This document shows, piece after piece, positions 41,968 to 50,192 of a stretch of DNA of 64,000 nucleotides. Each line of letters starts with the position of its first letter. The first letter of the stretch is position 1. The stretch is taken from the NCBI GenBank assembly GCA_905221605.1, contig CAJNDS010002701.1:774989-838988 (forward strand), written 5' to 3'. The position numbers and the translations under genes are program-made. The DNA comes from Symbiodinium natans. Its lineage: Eukaryota > Sar > Dinophyceae > Suessiales > Symbiodiniaceae. Under the pieces are notes generated by a model that saw only the letters and a list, made by a program, of their open reading frames with translations, made no database searches and was not told the origin of the DNA.

Positions 41968-41982
41968 CGGGGTCCTCTTAGC

Positions 41983-44703
41983 ATGCTCACCACGCTCCCC
42001 GACATTTTAAGGGTCAGAGCTCAGAGCAAGGTTCTGCATGTTTCTTTTTCGTTGCGCGCCTGCACTCCACCTTTGAAACTTTCTAACAGGAGAAGAGGGG
42101 CCAATGACCACACCCCCATACAGCCAGGGGTTAATTCGCTTTCTTTTCTGACTCCCGATCTGGACCCTACAAAGAACCAAGCACAACGCCTTTGTAGTCA
42201 AAGAACTAGGAACAAACTTATGCATGCTATTACGGGTAATACCACGACCACCACCCGACCCAAGTTGACCCTAAGGTTGGAGGCCTTACTCCCAATTAGC
42301 CCAATATCCGATCTCCAGTACTCCAAATATACCTTGCTTCAGTTTAGAGGGGTTTGTAGTGAGTCACCTCCACTGCTCAGGTTGGAGCCGTCGGTCAACC
42401 TTGCCGAGACCACACCGCCTAGTGTCACCCCACTTAAGTCCTCACCCTCCAGAACTGGTAGACGTAGAAGGACCCGCCTTGCTAATGGTACATGGCACAA
42501 TTTTAAACCCCTTCGTAGAAGAACACACCCTAGAATTCGAAGAATTAAAGGAATTCATCCTCAGCTGGAATACCGCCGACCACCGCCTCCGAGAGGCAAG
42601 CCGGGATCTCCTTTTGGAGAGCACGAAGAGTGTCCCCACAAGGGAGGGTGTCACATTGATAGGCCCAGGGGAGTCAATGCTCGTAGGACCTCTCGTAGGT
42701 GCTACAGGCAATGGCAGCAGGCCTGCAAAAATACAAAGGCTCTGAGGGCGGACTCCTCAGCAGCCACACCCCCCCAGTCCACAAAAGCCCCCCAAAACAG
42801 GGCACAGTGGTTCAGGACAAACGTCCTATGGCAGCAAAAAATCACACGGAAAAAGAAGCCTAAACAGAATGGGCCCCAGACCACACCGCCTCTAGCTTAC
42901 AATCGCAAGCTTAGAGTCGGTAGTCAGAATGTGCAAGGTATGGCTGATACCCTCAAGCTCAAAAACCTGTTGCTTATGATGAAGGAACACAACCTGGATG
43001 TTATGTTCCTATCAGAAACTAAATCGACTTCGTATTACTCCTATACCTCAGAGCAACACTTAGTCGTTTTGTCTGGTAATAACAAAGATAAGCACTCTGG
43101 GGTAGGGGTTATAGTGAGTCCAGACATCCGACCACACCTTGCTGACATAGTCCAGGTCAACAATAGGCTTATTCATATCATACTCAACAAGAGGGGAGGT
43201 AGGATACACTTGTTAGGAGCGTATGCGCCACATTCAGGTCATGATCATGACACAGTTCGGCAACCGTTTTGGGAATCCCTAGAGGAATATGTGGCGAAAA
43301 TACCCCAACCAGAACCAGTGTATCTTACGGGTGATTTTAATGTTCGGTTTCAAGCACAACACAAACATGATGAGGGCGTTACAGGGCCATTCACATACGG
43401 AAAGGGTTCGCAAGCTATCGACCACACCGCCCAATCCAACCGCTCGTTGTGCGTTCGAACAATGCTTCTTCTAGATATGCTGGAGGTCGCCTCATACAAA
43501 ACACCCAACCCAGTTCACCACATCACTTTCCGGGATAAAACAGCCCCCCCAAAGGATTGGTCGCAGTACGTCTTGGACCCTTTGATCATGCAGCAGGTGT
43601 ATTCAGAGCTACATAGAGTGATGCCATCACAATCCTTGGAAGTAGCGGCCAGAATACGCAGCTTCTTACCGCTGGCGCAACCTCTTCCTCCGCCCCGAGT
43701 AGATCCCTCACCCGACCCCGTTCGCTTTCAGCGGCTAGACCACACCTTCACTAGGAGACAATGGCTTTCATCCATTAACTCATGTAGATCTAAATTGCAT
43801 ACAGGGTACCCGTCGGACCATTATCTCCTGGTAACGGAAGTGCAGGTTAAGTTGGCACGTAGAGACCCCCCACCACCAAAGCCCCCAGAATTTGACTTCT
43901 CTAGAGTAAGCATTGATCAAAGACTGGCTTATAACGCACAAATTCGGGGCTCCCCGCAAAGTAGCCGTAAGGATGGGTCTTCTGACTCTGACCACACCGC
44001 CAGAATGAGCTTCTATACGGACGGCTCGGGAACAGGTGGACGATGCACAAAAACAACACCAGCGGGCTGGGGATGGTGTACCAAGCAACACGGGGAGTGG
44101 ATCACCGCGCGGGGCAGGGTGGAAACTGACCACACCGCCAGATTTTACTATGGGGCCCAGGTAGGTTCTAACAACACTGGGGAGCTGACAGCTATTATAG
44201 AGGCACTATTATACGCCTTGGAGCAAGGGTGCGGTAGAGTAGATATATACTCGGACAGCCAGTGGGCCATCAACGTCATCACGGGCAGATGGCGTGCAAA
44301 ATCACATAAAACACTAGTTGGCCGTGCACACACACTCTCAACACAAACAGGAATGACAGTATCGTTTCATTGGGTCAAGGCGCACGCAGGCACCGAAGGT
44401 AACGAAAAGGCGGATGCGCTCGCCAACGCTGGGCGTACACAGGGGCGCAACGGCGGAAGTAACATGGTTCCCCCGGACACTCCGCCCCAGGACCACACCC
44501 CCACCATGTCAGCGGACCATGGTGCACGCCATGAAGCAGGCTGCGGCGGATCACTTTCCTTACAAAGAACGACGCGCGCACACACCATGGATCAAAGATC
44601 ACACCCTACAGCTCCTGGCCCAGGCACGGGCAGCGCAAGCGGAAGGTCGCGAAGATTGGAAAACGCAAAGAAACAAAGCCAAGAGGGCAGCGCGCAAGGA
44701 TAG
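41983..44703 (+). CDS. LINE ORF2 5' part: endonuclease and RNase H
   Basis: Frame of 906 codons starting 15 nt after the ORF1 stop. Residues 1-300 are Arg/Pro/Thr-rich without a known domain. An AP-type endonuclease follows (about 310-640): QNVQG with Asn316, SETK with Glu345, AYAPHSG, GDFN at 450-453 and SDH at 611-613. Then comes a type I RNase H (about 675-816) with Asp680 (YTDGSG), Glu734 (GELTAI), Asp758 (YSDSQ), the HWVKAHAG histidine motif and Asp811 (KADALA); all catalytic residues are present. The reverse transcriptase continues in the next frame, so translation must shift between about 44432 and 44540. RNase H lying before rather than after the reverse transcriptase is unusual for LINEs. 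Confidence 0.85.
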   Translation: MLTTLPDILRVRAQSKVLHVSFSLRACTPPLKLSNRRRGANDHTPIQPGVNSLSFLTPDLDPTKNQAQRLCSQRTRNKLMHAITGNTTTTTRPKLTLRLEALLPISPISDLQYSKYTLLQFRGVCSESPPLLRLEPSVNLAETTPPSVTPLKSSPSRTGRRRRTRLANGTWHNFKPLRRRTHPRIRRIKGIHPQLEYRRPPPPRGKPGSPFGEHEECPHKGGCHIDRPRGVNARRTSRRCYRQWQQACKNTKALRADSSAATPPQSTKAPQNRAQWFRTNVLWQQKITRKKKPKQNGPQTTPPLAYNRKLRVGSQNVQGMADTLKLKNLLLMMKEHNLDVMFLSETKSTSYYSYTSEQHLVVLSGNNKDKHSGVGVIVSPDIRPHLADIVQVNNRLIHIILNKRGGRIHLLGAYAPHSGHDHDTVRQPFWESLEEYVAKIPQPEPVYLTGDFNVRFQAQHKHDEGVTGPFTYGKGSQAIDHTAQSNRSLCVRTMLLLDMLEVASYKTPNPVHHITFRDKTAPPKDWSQYVLDPLIMQQVYSELHRVMPSQSLEVAARIRSFLPLAQPLPPPRVDPSPDPVRFQRLDHTFTRRQWLSSINSCRSKLHTGYPSDHYLLVTEVQVKLARRDPPPPKPPEFDFSRVSIDQRLAYNAQIRGSPQSSRKDGSSDSDHTARMSFYTDGSGTGGRCTKTTPAGWGWCTKQHGEWITARGRVETDHTARFYYGAQVGSNNTGELTAIIEALLYALEQGCGRVDIYSDSQWAINVITGRWRAKSHKTLVGRAHTLSTQTGMTVSFHWVKAHAGTEGNEKADALANAGRTQGRNGGSNMVPPDTPPQDHTPTMSADHGARHEAGCGGSLSLQRTTRAHTMDQRSHPTAPGPGTGSASGRSRRLENAKKQSQEGSAQG

Positions 44704-46576
44704 AATCGACTGGGTTCATGACCAACTTTTAGCAGACCCGGATGCCAGTCACTCACCGCTTTGGAATGCAGTTCGCCGACAGAAAAAAGGTTTCGTGGGG
44801 AAAAAATCGCATCTAATTGTAAACGGGAAGCCAGTCCCATGGTCAAAATCGCACGCCGCTTTCAGGGATCACCTCGAGGGTTCGCAATGGGCTCCGCCCA
44901 ACATCCCTGACCACACCGCCGCTAGACGTAAAGCTAGACCGGGATTACGTCCACAACTCCCTGATGAAGGACGGTTCACTTTGGACGACCTTCAACGGGC
45001 CATTCAAAAAAGTAAAGGCGGAAAGGCTCCGGGACCGGACCAGGTGAGGAACGAGCTGTTTATGCTATTAGACAGGGAAGGAGAAGCAGCGCTCTTGAAT
45101 ATCTACAACAAATGCTGGGCAGAAGGCGACATCCCGGGACCATGGGCCGAAGCAATAGTAGTGTCAATATATAAGGGTAAAGGCCTAGACACAGACGTCA
45201 CCAACTATCGACCCATTTCTTTACTTAACACCATTTACAAAATATACGCTGCTATGCTACAACACCGCCTCGCAAAATCAAGTGAGCATTTCCTTCGCAG
45301 TCGACAGTACGGTTTTCGAGAAGGTAGAGGCACACAACAGCCCATATTTGTTTTACGCCGCGCCATGGAGTGGGCGGAAATGACAAACAAACCATTACAA
45401 CTATTATTCCTAGACTGGAAACAGGCCTTTGACTCACTCGACCACACCGCCATGCTCGAAGCGTTGCGCCGTTTCGGTGTTTCAGAACTTATGCTCAAGA
45501 CAATACAGGCTATATATCAGTCTCCAACCTTTTACACCAGAGGACCCGACCACACCGCCGCAGCAGGCTCTGTACACTCAGGTATTAGGCAAGGATGTCC
45601 CCTAAGCCCATATCTGTTTATTATAGTACTCACAGTCATGCTTGCGGATGTTGATAACGACTTACTACTCCAAGGCACGCCCACCAACACATGGTCAGAA
45701 GGCTATCCAACGTTCGATTTAGAGTACGCGGATGACACATTGTTGTTAGCTTTGACCACACCGCAGATGCAGGCCATTCTCACGTCATTAGAGTCAGTAG
45801 CACATGAATACGGTATGCACCTAAATAAAACCAAGACTGAGCTCCTAATCAATCCCGATCGCCCCTCGTCTCCGCTATACTTTACGGATGGCGCGGCCGT
45901 CCCGACCACACCGCAAATCAAGTATTTAGGCACCAGGATCACATGGAAAAAACCCTTTGACGCCGCATTCTTACATAGAGCAGCTATAGCCGAGGAAGCA
46001 TTTAAGAAGCTCCGCCTAGTATGGAACAGTAGCCTCTCCCAGGCGGTACGTTTACGTATTTTCCAGTCTACCTTCACGCCCACACTTATTTACGCGTTGG
46101 ATACCCTCACTCTTACGCAAAAACAACTAGACAGGGTGGATGCTTTCTTCATTCGGTTCCTAAGAAGAGTGGTTCGCGTCAAAGCATCCTACTACTCCCG
46201 CATCCCAAACACGGAAGTTATGAGAAAAGCAGGATATCCAACCCTACCATCTACACACATCCTCAACGCCCAGCATAAAACCCTTAAACAAGTATTTATG
46301 GCCCCCAGAGCGGAACCAACACATAGTGTGGTTTTTACAGCTGCCTTTAAGGACCGTATTCTAGCGCAAGGAAGACGTCGCGGAATGCAGATACCATACT
46401 GGTTAGAAGTCCTCACTAAAAGATTTTACCCGCAGTATTGGGATCCTGACCACACCGCCCGTACCCGCACCCTCGGCCCACACTTCAAGTATGTCGAAGT
46501 AGCTAGGGTCATTCGGGAGTCAGACAGTTCCGGGAGGGCGCCAAAGCGCGCAGCTGCATCGCGCGCACGGCCCTGA
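44414..46576 (+). CDS. LINE ORF2 3' part: reverse transcriptase
   Basis: Open frame of 720 codons, overlapping the upstream frame by 290 nt. Its genuine coding part starts near MVHAMKQAAADHFPYKERR. Reverse transcriptase motifs in order: KAPGPDQVRNEL, NYRPISLLN (264), FLDWKQAFDSLD with catalytic Asp334, GIRQGCPLSPYLF (390), YADD at 438-441, then KYLGTRI and thumb-like sequence. No RNase H and no CCHC motif follow. The frame ends in a basic tail (RAPKRAAASRARP) and a TGA followed after one base by the A tail. Primes and copies the element RNA at the insertion site (known for the family). Decamer copies add DHTA or TTPQ at several positions, including inside motif A (SLDHTAMLEAL). Confidence 0.9.
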   Translation: MRSPTLGVHRGATAEVTWFPRTLRPRTTPPPCQRTMVHAMKQAAADHFPYKERRAHTPWIKDHTLQLLAQARAAQAEGREDWKTQRNKAKRAARKDRIDWVHDQLLADPDASHSPLWNAVRRQKKGFVGKKSHLIVNGKPVPWSKSHAAFRDHLEGSQWAPPNIPDHTAARRKARPGLRPQLPDEGRFTLDDLQRAIQKSKGGKAPGPDQVRNELFMLLDREGEAALLNIYNKCWAEGDIPGPWAEAIVVSIYKGKGLDTDVTNYRPISLLNTIYKIYAAMLQHRLAKSSEHFLRSRQYGFREGRGTQQPIFVLRRAMEWAEMTNKPLQLLFLDWKQAFDSLDHTAMLEALRRFGVSELMLKTIQAIYQSPTFYTRGPDHTAAAGSVHSGIRQGCPLSPYLFIIVLTVMLADVDNDLLLQGTPTNTWSEGYPTFDLEYADDTLLLALTTPQMQAILTSLESVAHEYGMHLNKTKTELLINPDRPSSPLYFTDGAAVPTTPQIKYLGTRITWKKPFDAAFLHRAAIAEEAFKKLRLVWNSSLSQAVRLRIFQSTFTPTLIYALDTLTLTQKQLDRVDAFFIRFLRRVVRVKASYYSRIPNTEVMRKAGYPTLPSTHILNAQHKTLKQVFMAPRAEPTHSVVFTAAFKDRILAQGRRRGMQIPYWLEVLTKRFYPQYWDPDHTARTRTLGPHFKYVEVARVIRESDSSGRAPKRAAASRARP

Positions 46577-46588
46577 CAAAAAAAAAAA

Positions 46589-47018
46589 CCCTGAACCCTA
46601 AACCCGAAACCCGAAACCCTAAACCCTAAACCCTGAACCCTGAACCCTAAACCCCAAACCCTAAACCCTGAACCCTAAACCCTAAACCCTAAACCCTTTT
46701 TGGAATGCAAGGTCGCCTCGAACCTCCTTGCACCAGCAGCAGACGTAACCCAGGATCCTGCCTCCGAAACCAAAGCCCTAACTTCAACCCTGGATCCGAA
46801 ACCTTGCCGCCCCTCGGCCTTCAAGCCCAAGGGATGGGTTTAGGGTTTAGGGTTTAGGGTTTAGGGTTTAGGGTTTAGGGTTTAGGGTTTAGGGTTTAGG
46901 GTTTAGGGTTTAGGGTTTAGGGTTTGGGGTTTGGGGTTTGGGGTTTGGGGTGTGGGGTGTGGGGTGTGGGGTGTGGGGTTTGGGGTTTGGTGTTCGGGGT
47001 TTGGGGTTTAGGGTTTGG
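46589..47018. repeat. Telomere-type bracket beside the LINE
   Basis: C-block 46589-46697 (the 3' flank of the LINE), core 46698-46836, then a long G-block (46837-47018) of about 13 TTTAGGG units followed by TTTGGGG and TGTGGGG variant runs. Confidence 0.9.
46717..46818 (-). CDS. Candidate exon in bracket core
   Basis: Minus strand: acceptor TTGAAG|GCCGAG, 34 open codons (AEGRQGFGSRVEVRALVS, then EAGSWVTSAAGARRFE), GC donor TTCGAG|GCGACC. Exact multiple of three, both borders AG|GC. In this model the LINE lies in the TTTAGGG arm at the start of the next intron. The plus strand is also open here. Confidence 0.5.
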
Positions 47019-47194
47019 GCCCCCCAGACACCCCTGCACCCCTAAAAGCCGAAACTACCCAGCCCGCATCAAACCCCAAAGACCAACTCTCCTCGTGAGG
47101 CCCGCGCCCCAGGACGTCCATCCAGGGCGCAGGTTCCTTGCGAAGACCTGGCAGAGGCAGGGCTGTGGGGTTATAGGGGACTTACTTGTTTATG

Positions 47195-47345
47195 AAATAT
47201 ATATATATATATATGTATACATATGTGTTTTCTTTTTTTGTATATATATATATATATTAGTATATACTTATTTATTGATTATTATTTTTGTTTTTTATTT
47301 TATTTATTTTTTTTTTTGGGGGGGGGGGGGGGTGGGGGGGTGGTG
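47195..47345. repeat. TA, T and G tracts
   Basis: (TA)n at 47198-47212 and 47239-47260, T-rich 47280-47318, then a G-rich run to about 47345. The plus frame through it (46924-47400) is low complexity. Confidence 0.85.
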
Positions 47346-47474
47346 GGGAAGTTCATGGGGTAGGAAAAACGCGGAAACTCTCCAAACCCCATGGCCCTAA
47401 ACCCCAACCCTTTAAAACCACCCAAACCCTTTCCACCCTGGGACTCCTGACCGCAAGTACCCCCCCCCACTACG

Positions 47475-47520
47475 GTTTAGAGTTTAGGGTTTAGGGTTTA
47501 GGGCTTGGGGTTTAGGGCTT
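47475..47520. repeat. Short TTTAGGG block
   Basis: Five units with variants, facing degenerate C-words at 47395-47410. Confidence 0.7.
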
Positions 47521-47757
47521 ATCGAAAATCAGCATCCAGCAAACTGAAAATCTCTCCTCCAACTTGTCTCCAGGAGGAAGGAACTCATCCAGGAAGGGCT
47601 TCCTGCATCAGAACATCGAGGGGAAAATTTGGGATGTCGTGGCCTCAATCCTAGCCATAGAGACTTCCTTACACAGCGGTTCAGCTTTCAAACGCTGCTG
47701 CCAGTCCCAAGAGTCTACAAGCTGTGGTTTTTTACCTCGCGGCTTCGCCCACAAGCC

Positions 47758-48180
47758 CTATAAGCCGTCAAGCCTAAACCCCCCCTCAAACCGTTCCGAA
47801 CAGCGGCACCAGCAGGGGTGAGCCATTCGATCTGCTCTAAAATAGTCTGCCGACAAACCTGCTCCCGTAAGCCGAAAGATGGACTTCGCAACCAGGTTCA
47901 GGGCTGAATTGTACCACGCGTCAACGCCTGCGAGCCTGCGATATCTGCCTTTACCTGTGGCCAGATTGGCAAAGGGATGATGGATCCAAAAGTGTAGCAC
48001 GTGCGGTCGCCTCTGCTTCCTTTCCGGCATCGGACCACGACATTCCTTGATCCGATGCCGAAAGGAAGCAAAACCGACTACATCTGCTACATTCTCTTCA
48101 GATCCACATGTTCCCGGATAAAGGCAGATCTTGCCAAGCTCGCAGGCGTTGATGGGTAGCACAGTTCCGGTGGAACCCAA
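47758..48180 (-). CDS. Open frame with internal hairpins, unknown
   Basis: A 140-codon minus-strand frame, longer than most exons here. Protein-like stretches include LPINACELGKICLYPGTC and HVLHFWIHHPFANLATGKG. A 19-bp inverted repeat (48015-48069) lies within it, so part may be a fold-back insertion or intron. No family recognised. Its 5' end abuts degenerate C-words. Confidence 0.35.
   Translation of the reverse strand: MGSTGTVLPINACELGKICLYPGTCGSEENVADVVGFASFRHRIKECRGPMPERKQRRPHVLHFWIHHPFANLATGKGRYRRLAGVDAWYNSALNLVAKSIFRLTGAGLSADYFRADRMAHPCWCRCSERFEGGFRLDGL
48015..48069. repeat. Long hairpin, 19-bp arms
   Basis: GCTTCCTTTCCGGCATCGGA (48015-48034) pairs with TCCGATGCCGAAAGGAAGC (48051-48069), with one bulged C and a 16-nt loop. 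Confidence 0.85.
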
Positions 48181-48206
48181 ACCCTATAACCCCAAACCCC
48201 AGGGAG

Positions 48207-48250
48207 GAGGACGCTGTGATAGGAGGGACATAGGTTCCCGCAGCGTCCTC
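48207..48250. repeat. Hairpin, 10-bp arms
   Basis: GAGGACGCTG (48207-48216) and CAGCGTCCTC (48241-48250), loop 24 nt. Confidence 0.7.
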
Positions 48251-48255
48251 TTCTG

Positions 48256-48600
48256 AAACCCTAAACCCTGAACCCTGAACTCTAACCACCCTACACCTAC
48301 ACCCTAAACCCTATAAACCCTAAACCCTAGACCTCCTGCGCCCTGCTCAGGCTCCAGCTGGCTGTGGGCCCCTGGGACAGCCGTGAAGATCCGGTCTTTG
48401 GGATCCTGGGTCAGACTTGAAAGGCTCAGGGCTTTGAGGGTTTAGGGTTTAGGGCCTGGGGGGTTTGGGTTTAGGGCTTGGAGGGTTTTTGGCTTAGGGT
48501 TCAGGGTTATAGGACTTGGAGGGTTTAGGGGCGTGTAGGGCTTGAGAGCTTAGGAGCCTTAGTGCTTCAAGGCTTGAGCGACTATAGGGTTTTGGGTTTG
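48256..48600. repeat. Telomere-type bracket, degenerate G-arm
   Basis: C-block 48256-48330, core 48331-48436, then a long decayed G-region (48437-48600). Confidence 0.75.
48333..48405 (-). CDS. Candidate exon in bracket core
   Basis: Minus strand: acceptor GACCCAG|GATCCC, open frame DPKDRIFTAVPGAHSQLE then PEQGAG, GT donor CAGGAG|GTCTAG. Protein-like. The plus strand is open as well (LAVGPWDSREDPVFGI) but with weaker borders. Confidence 0.45.
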
Positions 48601-48743
48601 GTTTTTTTTGGGATTTACGGTGGTAGATTTGATGTTTTTTTGGCTTACACGTGTTGTGCTGTAGGCCTTCAGGGCTTGAAGGGGTTGTGGGCGACAGCCG
48701 GGATGTCTGCCTTCTCGTTGTCCTCCTCCGCCGCAGGTTTCCT

Positions 48744-48831
48744 CGCAAGGAAAGGGCTGTTTTCGGGTCTTTGGGCTTAGGGTATTACGCAAGGAAAGGG
48801 CTGTTTTAGGGTCTTTGGGTTTAGGGTACTA
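48744..48831. repeat. 44-bp tandem duplication
   Basis: Two copies, beginning CGCAAGGAAAGGGCTGTTTT, at 48744-48787 and 48788-48831, differing at a few positions. Each includes a short unique part plus a GGGTTTAGGG end. Confidence 0.85.
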
Positions 48832-48969
48832 GTGTTTAGGGTGTAGGGTTTAGTTTAGGGTTTTGGGTTTAGGGGATTGTTAGGGTTTTAGGCCGGTTAG
48901 AAAGGCCCGACTTGATGGGGTGGGGTCGCCCCGGGTCGAGCCGTAACCTCGTAGTGGTGCATCTTCAAG

Positions 48970-49400
48970 GACCCTCAGACCCAAGTCCTAAACCCTCTAT
49001 ATCTCTAAACACAACCTACCCTAAACCCTAAACCCTAAACCCTGAACCCTAAACCCTAAACCCTAAACCCTAAACCCTATACCCTATACCCCCCCCCCTA
49101 TGCACATATCCCTTGTATACCAGAACTCTGCGCCCAGGCCTGGCCACCAGGACTTTCTCCTTAGCTGCTCTTGGCATCGGAGGCGGGTGGGGACCCTAAA
49201 CCCTAAACCCTATACCTAAACCCTAAACCCTAAACCCCAAACCCTAACCCTAAACCCTAAACCCTAAACCCTAAACCCTAAACCCTAAACCCTAAACCCT
49301 AAACCCTAAAAACCCTAACCCTAAACCCTAAACCCTAAACCCTAAACCCTGAACCCTAAACCTAAACCCTAGACCCTAAACCCTAGACCCTAAACCGTAG
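48970..49400. repeat. CCCTAAA blocks
   Basis: C-blocks 48970-49095 and 49195-49400 (about 27 units, one of the largest) around a 100-nt core. Confidence 0.9.
49106..49159 (-). CDS. Candidate exon
   Basis: Minus strand: acceptor AGCTAAG|GAGAAA, 18 open codons (EKVLVARPGRRVLVYKGY), GT donor GGATAT|GTGCAT. Beta-strand-like and strongly protein-like. Flanked by C-blocks on both sides, so not a standard bracket. Confidence 0.45.
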
Positions 49401-49566
49401 AAGCAACATCCGAGTCGCGTAGGGCAGCCGTGGCCTTTGCGTGCCAAAGGGCAGCACAGGCTCACCATCATTCGTCACCTGTGTCAGATTCTCTGGAAAC
49501 CCTAAACTCCAAAACCCTAAGCCCGAAACCCTCTTGCCAGTCAAAAGCCCCAGATTAAGCCCCAAC

Positions 49567-49604
49567 CCCCCCCCCCCCCCCCCCAAAAAAAAAAAAAAAA
49601 AAAA
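49567..49604. repeat. C18-A20 homopolymer junction
   Basis: Eighteen C followed directly by twenty A. The right-hand A-run could be a retroposition tail, but no element body is recognisable. Confidence 0.9.
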
Positions 49605-49709
49605 TTGAGCAAGCTCTCATCATGGCATCCCCTAAGACCCTTATGACCCCTTGCGGCGGCGGCTCAAAAACGTCAAGGGCCCTGCGTTCTGACGGGGCGT
49701 CAGGAACCC

Positions 49710-49770
49710 GGTTTAGGGTTAGGGTTTAGGGTTTAGGGTTTAGGGTTTAGGGTTTAGGGTTGAGGGTTGA
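49710..49770. repeat. TTTAGGG block
   Basis: About eight units ending with two TTGAGGG variants. Confidence 0.85.
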
Positions 49771-50192
49771 GGGGCCGCGAAGAGAACTGGCCATATTGTT
49801 GACAATGCCGCTGCCAGGCTTTCGGAACCTAAAACGGTCCACAAAACCCTTTGTAGTAGGGTTTTTGGCACCTACGTAGCCCTAAACCCTAACCCCAATG
49901 AAACCCAAAACAGAGAATAGTGCTGCGACTGGACCCTCTGGGTTGGACAGACCAAAAAAGGGTTGAGTGAGTTCCTGTTCTTTGTTAACGGGTGCGGGGA
50001 TCAATGGGTTCCGCGCGCTGAATACTAAGTTTCTCTGGACCCCTCGTTATTTGAGGGACCTGAGCCCGGAAACCTTAGACCCTGAACCCCTAACCAGGAC
50101 CTTGAACCCTAAACCCTATAAATCTTAAACCCCAAACCTTAAACCCTGAACCCTATAAAATCTTAAACCCTAAACCCTATAGACAATAAACC
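49771..50192. other. Unique sequence, degenerate C-words
   Basis: No gene recognised. C-words with CTTAAAC and CCCTATAAA variants from 50085. Confidence 0.4.

Larger units (their letters stand above)
40328..46459 (+). repeat. Dispersed sense-strand decamer CCACACCGCC (about 20 copies)
   Basis: Exact copies start at 40328, 40700, 41027, 41400, 41625, 41859, 41955, 42410, 42881, 43422, 43992, 44130, 44911, 45442, 45550 and 46450. Copies differing only in the last base start at 40537, 41468, 45756 and 45906. Eleven exact copies extend to GACCACACCGCC. Looser variants (CTACACCGCC 41192, CAACACCGCC 45260, CCACACCCCC 42108, 42764 and 44493) also occur. None is on the opposite strand of the element. 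Copies are read in at least two frames (DHTA and TTPP/TTPQ) and one lies in the 5' leader, so the constraint is on nucleotides. Confidence 0.9.
40264..46588 (+). mobile_element. Non-LTR (LINE) retrotransposon, nearly intact
   Basis: A 6.3-kb element on the plus strand, antisense to neighbouring exons. Order: 107-nt 5' leader; ORF1 region (40371-41967, one frame change); ORF2 region (41983-46576, one frame change) with AP-like endonuclease, RNase H and reverse transcriptase; TGA; one C; then an 11-nt A tail at 46578-46588. There is essentially no 3' untranslated region. Both flanks are CCCTAAA-type repeats in the same orientation and share a 20-nt direct repeat, so the element lies inside a telomere-type block. 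All catalytic motifs are intact, which suggests recent insertion. The decamer CCACACCGCC recurs along its whole length. Confidence 0.9.

Noticed and set aside
46712-46825. Plus-strand exon reading of the core beside the LINE
   Set aside because: It is open and plausible, but lacks a good donor, while the minus reading has AG|GC at both borders and an exact multiple of three.
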